Source: Epiperipatus broadwayi (taxonomy: Eukaryota > Onychophora > Udeonychophora > Euonychophora > Peripatidae). Taken from it: a stretch of 64,000 nucleotides of DNA. Where the stretch lies: assembly GCA_028023455.1 (NCBI GenBank), contig JAQFVV010006723.1:250001-314000 (forward strand), read 5' to 3'. Below are positions 58,200-64,000 of the stretch, in pieces. A model generated the notes under the pieces. That model was not told the DNA's origin. It worked only from the letters and a program-made list of their open reading frames with translations, and did no database searches. Made by a program: the position numbers and the translations under genes. Every line of letters begins with the position of its first letter. Positions within the stretch are counted from its first letter, which is position 1.

Positions 58200-60360
58200 G
58201 GGCCAAACAACACTTAAAATTACAATACCTAATAAGACCATATACCTACCACTGGTGGTGACATCAGGGGTTATAGAGCCCATAACATACTCAGAATGAG
58301 CCACCCCAATAGTATCTACCAATCATCAAAAAATGGTGATGTACATATATGTGGGGATTACCAGTGCACAATTAACAAAGCACTGGCACTGGATAATACC
58401 CACCACCATCAGTTAAACAATCCTATCCATACTGTCAGGTGGTAAGGTTTTCACAGATTGATTTAAAACATGCATACTTGAAACTGAACTACTAGTGGAT
58501 GATTAGGCAGCAAGAATATAATCAATAATAACACATAAAGGCTTATTTAAAATGAACCCATTGTCTTGGTTGTCCGGCAAAATTTCAGAGTCATGGATTA
58601 ACTGGCTGCTGGAATACCGGTTGCACTACTGTATTGTGACGATTTTTTATTAGTGGCATGAACACCAGACAATTCTGGAATGCCACTAAAAGACTCCTAA
58701 ACAAATTCAAAACTTCTGGCATTAAAATAAACTTGGATAAGTGTATATTTGAAGCTAATTAACTGGAGTTTCTTGGATACAGAATAGATGCAAATGGCAT
58801 TCATCCAAGTCGAAAAAAAGTTATGGCAATTAAAAAAGCCAAAATACCTGAAAATAAAAAAGAACTACAGTCCTTTTTGGAGTTCATAAATTATTATGAA
58901 GAGTTTTTATATCATAAAACAGAAATAGCTGAACTACTACACAGGCTGCTGGACAAAAAAACAGTCTGGAAGTGGGGCAGTAAGCATGATAAAGCCTTTG
59001 AGAAAATGAACAATCTAATATCAAGAACAGAAGAGTTGGCACATTTCAACCCACAATAAGAACTAGTACTAACATGTGATGCATCACCACTCGGATGTTG
59101 TCCCATAGATATAATGATGGGACATGCAGCTCTACTGCCTTTACATCAGTGTCTCTCAAAGGCTGAGAAAAACTATGGTCAAATTGATAGAAAGGCTCTT
59201 GCTTTGATTAATAGCACTAAGAACTTCCACGACTACCTATAGGATAGATGGTTCATCCTACAAACAGATCATAAACCCCTACTGAAAATATTTACATTTG
59301 AGAAGGAAATCACTCATCAGTGTCTCTCAAAGGCTGAGAAAAACTATGGTCAAATTGATAGAGAGGCTCTTGCTTTGATTAATAGCACTAAGAACTTCCA
59401 CGACTACCTATAGGATAGATGGTTCATCCTACAAACAGATCATAAACCCCTACTGAAAATATTTACATTTGAGAAGGAAATCACTCATCATGCCTACCAC
59501 TAATGTTGCGGTGATTCAATTTTTTATTAGGCTATAATTTTACACTACAGTTCATAGAGGGAAAACATATTCCCCATGTCGATGCATTAAGTCGGTAGCC
59601 TGCAAAGGCTGCAAACAATCTAACTACATCAAGTCAATCAATTACTATGATTGACTTGGAATCAAATACTGTTTGGTGCTAGACAGTGTGTGAAAGGACT
59701 ACTAATGACCCTGGATTCGAAAAGGTACAAAAATATATCCAATAGGGTTGGCCAAATAAAAAACTGGATGAGTTCCATTCAGCGTACTGGACATGAAGGC
59801 TGGATTTCTCAACTAAATATGGCTGCATTATCTAGGGATCCAGAATAGTGATTCTCCCAACTGGACAATCCCGAGTGCTCAGTCTGTTACATAATGGGCA
59901 TTCGGGGATAGTCAGAACGAAGATGCTGGCAAGATCATATGAGTGGTTGTATACTTTGGATGCTGATATTGAGGATACAGTTCACTTATGCTGGCAGTGC
60001 AAAATGAATCAAAACATGCCAGCAAAGGACAAAACAGTTCAGTGGCCTAAACCTGAAGGGCTCTAGTCTAGAATCCATGTGGCCCATGCAGGTCCAATGA
60101 AAGGCAAACTGCTATTGAGTAGTAGTCGATTCATACTCCAAATGGCTGGAGGTGGTGGAAGTCTCATCACTTGAGTGCATGGCAATAATAGAAGCTCTTA
60201 GAAGGCTATTTGCAACACATGACATACATAAAACAATAGTGTCAAATAAAGGCATAGCATCTACAGCAAGTACATTCAAAACTTTTGTACCAATAATGGC
60301 ATAGAGCTAGTGTACAAGACATTGTCCAGTACATCCATATGACTACATTTTCCAGGGCTA
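58200..60360 (+). pseudogene. RT, RNase H and integrase relic of the old Gypsy element
   Basis: Across frames the order is: RT pieces GDVHICGDYQCTINKALA (about 58340-58390), the catalytic box LLYCDDFLL (about 58630) and FLGYRIDANGIHPSR (about 58770-58815). A connection region follows (KKELQSFLEFINYYEEFL). RNase H has CDASPLGC, ALALINSTKNFHDYL and QTDHKPLLKIF, and ends HVDALSR (about 59578-59598). The integrase zinc finger is HNGHSGIVRTKMLARSYEWL then HLCWQCK (about 59875-60006), followed by catalytic-core remnants (HVAHAGPMKGK). The end of integrase is missing before the polypurine tract. Many stops break it, so it is dead. Confidence 0.8.
59144..59485 (+). repeat. 171-bp direct duplication within RNase H
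   Basis: Positions 59144-59314 are repeated at 59315-59485 with one visible substitution (gatagaaagg versus gatagagagg). The unit is 57 codons, so the frame is kept. Both copies share the same stop (CTATAGGAT). The short shared word 'catca' at the joints suggests slippage or microhomology. It arose long after the element died. Confidence 0.92.
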
Positions 60361-60370
60361 ATTTTAGCCA

Positions 60371-60380
60371 GGGGGAGGGA
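60371..60380 (+). promoter_or_regulatory. Polypurine tract of the old Gypsy element
   Basis: GGGGGAGGGA directly abuts the 3' LTR, as expected for plus-strand priming. Confidence 0.8.
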
Positions 60381-60908
60381 TGTCATATCTCACCTTGCCT
60401 TCAAAAGTGGACTAGTCCAGATTCCTTCATCTGATCATGTTAAGCATTCATTGCATCTAATTAATGAGAAAACAGACAGATAAAAATCAGCCAATGATTA
60501 GCATGAGCCACTAGGTAAGGATGCTTTCTGAATCCGATTGCTTCCAGTGAGGTTGGGGATCTGGCAATAAATAGTCAGCCTTTTGCAGAAAACATCTGTC
60601 TGACCTAAGTGCCAGTACACATCCTCCATTAAAACCACTGCTACGCAGTGAGGCAAGTCCACAATAGGACAGGAAGCTGCTAAGAGCATAGCGACTCGAG
60701 GCAAGCTATCTGGTATAGCTAGAAGTGAGTCGGGTCCTTCAGGCATGACCGACCCTGCCTTAATTGAGAATTATATACTTGGCAGCATATTCATTGATGG
60801 TGTATTATGTAAATATATTTAATTCTAATAAATCATATTAATTAAACTTCAAATGTTCATATTTTTGTTACTGTTGATTTGGGTCTACAATCCAGACCAA
60901 ACACAACA
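60381..60908 (+). repeat. 3' LTR of the old Gypsy element (528 bp)
   Basis: It matches the 5' LTR along its length with many substitutions and several indels, which account for the 39-bp length difference. The end 'ggtctacaatccagaccaaa' corresponds to 'agtctgcaatccaaaccaaa' in the 5' copy. Confidence 0.88.
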
Positions 60909-61500
60909 ATAGAAGTTAAAGAAGTTGTTAAATGTGTAAGTACAAATAGTCTAAAATTCCACAATGATGAGAGCTATTAACCAAAAATAAGACTACAGAT
61001 ATAGCGTTATCCATCTAGTAACTCAGAAAAGTAAACAGACAAATTATTGCTTTTAATAACCTTTGTGAATATAATATTTATCTAATTAATTGTACAGTAC
61101 AGTAATTACAATAAAAAAAATTCGTACATAAGATGGAATGAAGCAGCTTTAATAAGTTCATTTTAAGACTAAGGTCTCCCAAATACCTCTTATAGAAAAA
61201 CAAGGAAGAAGAAATTATTTATCTAGTTGAGCAATTTTTTCGTTTTCATTTTATTCTTTAGCTAAAATACTTAGATATCTATTCATTGATCAATATTAGA
61301 TGGGTAGCCTGATTGGATGCTTAAAAAAATTTCTAAGTTTTATTTGATCTAAACCCAAATTATGGAAATGATAGAAAGTTGTTCTATGCTTAAACTAACA
61401 TGGTACTACAATAATAACAAAAAAATTACATGCAGTATAAATATAATTATGTATATAACATACAGCAAACAAATTTTAAATTACAATCTATATAAAACAA

Positions 61501-61790
61501 GATTTAATTATTATACAAAAATAAAAATTAAGCAAGCATATTAAAAAAACATCTAAGATTCAGGATTTTAAAAGTTTTTAAAATTAGTCACAAAACAGTT
61601 GTATGAAACAGATTTAATTATTATACAAAAATAAAAATTAAACAAGCATATTAAAAAAACATCTAAGATTCAGGATTTTAAAAGTTTTTAAAATTAGTCA
61701 CAAAACTGTTATATGAATTGACATTTTTCAGTGATAAAATAGCATTATAAAATCTTTACTGTGATAAAATAACATTATAAAATCTTTACT
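61501..61790. repeat. Two tandem duplications: 110 bp x2 and 30 bp x2
   Basis: Positions 61501-61610 are repeated at 61611-61720 with few changes (unit starts GATTTAATTATTATACAAAA). Immediately after, the 30-bp unit GTGATAAAATAGCATTATAA (61731-61760) is repeated at 61761-61790 with one change. Both are non-coding. Confidence 0.9.
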
Positions 61791-61964
61791 TTTTAATTCA
61801 TTCTACATTACAACTACCTATTGTATGTTGAATGTAAACAGAGGAAGTCAAATGATGTTAATATATTTATATTTAGGAAATTTATTAATTTAATAAGAAG
61901 ACAAATAAAATCTTATCATAGAACAATTATATCCAAAATGAATTTTATATTCTAAACTCATAGC

Positions 61965-62575
61965 TGCAAAACTCTCCATACAGTATAGACACTCAGTGCA
62001 AGACAAAGTAATCAATAGATGCAGGAAGGCTTGTGCATAAAATTCCTATCTAGTGCCTACTTATCCAATATCCCCAGACTAGTTTCTAGCTTATGGCTTT
62101 CATCAGTGAGGAGCCTTGGATCAGAGAACTGATGAAAGTCGCAAGCTAGAACTAGTCTGGTGATATTGAATGAATAGGCACTACATAGGAATTTTATGCA
62201 CAAACCTTCCTGCACACTGCTCTCAGATCCAAGACTCTTCAGTGATGAAAGCCACAAGTTAGAAACTAGTCTTGGGAATATTGGATGAGTAGACACAAGA
62301 TAGAGATTTTATGCATAAACCTTCCTGCATCCTAAGATCTAAGTGAAGTGCTCTCAGATACAAGACTCCTCCTGATGAAAGCCACAAACTAGAAATTAGT
62401 CTGAGGATATTGGATGAGTAGACCCTAGATACAAATTTTATGCACAAACCTTCCTTCATCCATTGATTACTCTGGCTTGCACTGAGTGGCACTACCATAT
62501 GGAAAATTTTGCCTCTGTGAAAAACAGCTTGTGTAAGCATAAAGAATGGTGATCATGTGATGTTTGATATTCTAA
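61965..62575. repeat. Foldback repeat family, expanded copy at 62 kb
   Basis: One forward unit (61975-62125: 'caaaactctccatacagtat', 'gcttgtgcataaaattcc', 'gaggagccttggatcagag') is followed by three inverted units in direct tandem. These run at about 62128-62215, 62240-62330 and 62365-62460, each with a 'gaaagccacaagttagaaac'-like start and an 'attttatgcacaaaccttcc'-like end. It closes with 'cattgattactctggcttgc' and 'aagcataaagaatggtgatc'. The long minus-strand frames (62057-62296 and 62259-62540) arise because the units are open in one frame. They are not considered genes. Confidence 0.82.
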
Positions 62576-63737
62576 ACTACTTATATTCTTCTGTAAAGAC
62601 TAAACTTTTCAACAATTAAACATCTTTCAGAATTAAATTGTGGCTTTGAAAAAAAAGCATTATCTAAATAAAAATTATAATATAGATTATTTATGAATTA
62701 CATAATTAAAATGTCATACTGAGTTGTAAAGAAAAAATCTTAAGAAATAGAATATTGTTCTGTATCAATGGATTTTTTTTTCTTTTTTGATGCTTTCTTG
62801 CAAATATCAAATCTATTTAATACTTTGTTGTTCTTAAGAAATTTGTATAATCCTGAATTATTCTAGTCTAATACATGTGGATAATCCTTTAGAAATGTGC
62901 TATTTGAGGAACAGTGATTTCATTTACAACTTTTGATTATGTATGTCAGTCTTATGATTCACATAGGGGTGAGTTTTATTTATTTTTGAAGGTATTTTGA
63001 AACCTGCCTTGTTTCTTTATTTTCTAATTTGATTTTTTTGCATGTATTTTTTTTTAATTTGAATTTTTCAAAGGTCAGAATTAATATATGATGAAGATTT
63101 GATTTGTCTCATATTCATAAGTGCAATTGTTTTAATAAAAATGCCATGTTGATTCCATTGTATATAATTTGAATGTTATTTACTATAAATGTTAATATAT
63201 GATTGATGTTATTCTTAGATTTACTTCTAATTTTATTTTAATATTATTTAGGGTTTATTATCCTGTTAAGGTATGGATAAAAGATTGAGAGATTTTACTA
63301 TGAGCTTCATATAACTATTTTCATTTGAATTAATTGCCAAGCACAATGAAAAATTTTTGTAATCTCAAAACCACAAAGTTTAAATAATTTGATAGATAAT
63401 CTGTAATGAGTTTGAATGTCACAAAGGAAGCACTGAACTGGAAAGTAACTATTACAAGAGACATAACCTGTGATAAAGTAGGAATATTTGAAGGATTCAT
63501 ATTTTTTATTAAATATCAAATTGAAGCTGGCAGTAGTGGTTAATTACCATAACTTCTGAAACAACTGACATCCAATTATTTGTTTACTACTTATCTATTT
63601 TTAATATCTTCACAATTTATATATATATATGAAGGAGAGAAATAAAGAGAAATGATAATCTATATAAGGGTATAAATAGATAGAAAATTAAAAAAAAAAA
63701 AAGGACTATAAAAACTGATATAATGTTAACTACTCAC

Positions 63738-63908
63738 CTTTCTAAAAGTTTTAAATCTCGACTGCAGGTAAGTGAATTTAAATAAACTATCCGGTCTGAT
63801 AAAGTGGAGGTTTTTTCCATGTAATGGTCAAGTATAAATTTCCAATCATTTTCATTGCCATATCGAGCTCCATTGCACAGAATGATAAATTTTTGCTCAT
63901 TTGAAAAA
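63738..63908 (-). CDS. M1-family aminopeptidase, internal exon (171 nt), most upstream in window
   Basis: The minus-strand acceptor is AAATTTAG after a long pyrimidine run, and the donor is AG|GTGAGT. One base completes a codon of the missing upstream exon. Then come 56 codons: FSNEQKFIILCNGARYGNEN, DWKFILDHYM, KTSTLSDRIVYLNSLTCSRD and LKLLE. This matches the M1 C-terminal domain block 'YC.GI..G...(E)W.F....Y.......E......AL.C(S/T)....LL.R'. All four exons join in phase (573 nt after the leading base, 190 residues plus stop). Earlier exons with the zinc site HEXXH and the exopeptidase GXMEN motif must lie beyond 64000. Substrate and location are unknown. Confidence 0.88.
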
Positions 63909-64000
63909 CTAAATTTTATAAATGGAAAAGAAAAAAAAAGTTTACTGTACAATAATATTGTGAATTATAAGATATACTTACAACTAAATCTACAATTTTA
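63909..64000 (-). other. Start of the next upstream intron of the aminopeptidase gene
   Basis: The minus strand here shows a pyrimidine-rich tract (CTTTTTTTTTCTTTTCC) and then the acceptor TTTAG. No further exon is visible before the window edge. Confidence 0.6.

Larger units (their letters stand above)
56132..60908 (+). mobile_element. Old Ty3/Gypsy LTR retrotransposon, 4.8 kb, decayed
   Basis: The 5' LTR (56132-56698) and 3' LTR (60381-60908) both begin TGTCATATCTCACCTTGC and end ACAACA/CCAACA with a CA terminus. They differ at roughly one site in ten plus indels, so the copy is much older than the one at 34.6 kb. The flanking pentamers ATAAA and ATAGA could be a target duplication with one change. 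Internal order is gag, zinc knuckles, protease, RT, RNase H and integrase, all broken by stops and shifts. It is antisense to the host gene. Confidence 0.9.
55215..63737 (-). other. Aminopeptidase intron, about 8.5 kb, hosting a decayed Gypsy element
   Basis: The donor is GTGAGT (63732-63737) and the acceptor is TTTTTAG ending at 55215, on the minus strand. Inside are the old Gypsy element in antisense orientation, direct duplications near 61.5-61.8 kb and a large foldback repeat at 62 kb. The stretches 55215-56131, 60909-61500 and 62580-63737 are AT-rich, with nothing else that I can support. Confidence 0.82.

Noticed and set aside
56248-60746. Minus-strand frames at 56248-56430 and 60498-60746
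   Set aside because: They lie within the two LTRs of the old Gypsy element and mirror each other only through the repeat.
62057-62540. Minus-strand frames of 79 and 93 codons resembling the frame at 4368-4595
   Set aside because: The similarity comes from the shared foldback DNA repeat. Copies elsewhere are broken and no protein family is recognised.

Overview
The window is AT-rich animal DNA, almost certainly from an invertebrate and probably an arthropod. The signs are a split gene with introns of 8.5 to 23 kb, GT-AG splice sites, dense decayed transposons and AT microsatellites. The species cannot be told from the sequence. There are no bacterial operons, rRNA genes or CRISPR arrays.

The only host gene I can support lies on the minus strand. 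Its last four coding exons are at 63738-63908, 55077-55214, 31829-31910 and 17200-17382. Splicing in matching phases gives 190 residues that read as the C-terminal (ERAP1_C-like) domain of an M1-family aminopeptidase (aminopeptidase N type). The catalytic exons lie beyond the right edge. The exons are short and scattered among repeats, so ORF length alone does not reveal them.

Almost everything else is mobile DNA. The 3' flank (1-17 kb) holds foldback repeats, two mariner relics, a gag-protease relic, a coiled-coil LINE ORF1-like relic and a possible Harbinger relic. Intron 17383-31828 holds two badly decayed hAT transposases (KIAA1586-like and GTF2IRD2-like). It also holds a 5.0-kb Buster/ZBED5-type hAT (24189-29188) invaded by a 494-bp non-autonomous hAT with a perfect 8-bp target duplication and by two LINE tails. 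Intron 31911-55076 holds an intact Ty3/Gypsy element (34634 to about 41880) with 1.56-kb near-identical LTRs and one uninterrupted 1,249-residue Gag-Pol frame. A 500-N gap follows at its 3' end, then an orphan LINE endonuclease. Intron 55215-63737 holds an older, decayed Gypsy element (56132-60908) with both LTRs and a recent 171-bp in-frame duplication. Several short palindromic MITE-like elements and a high-copy foldback family (near 2, 4.4, 6.5-7.2, 31 and 62 kb) complete the picture.

I found no convincing new defence or metabolic system. The most useful results are the hidden aminopeptidase gene, the possibly active Gypsy element and the unnamed foldback/palindrome family.
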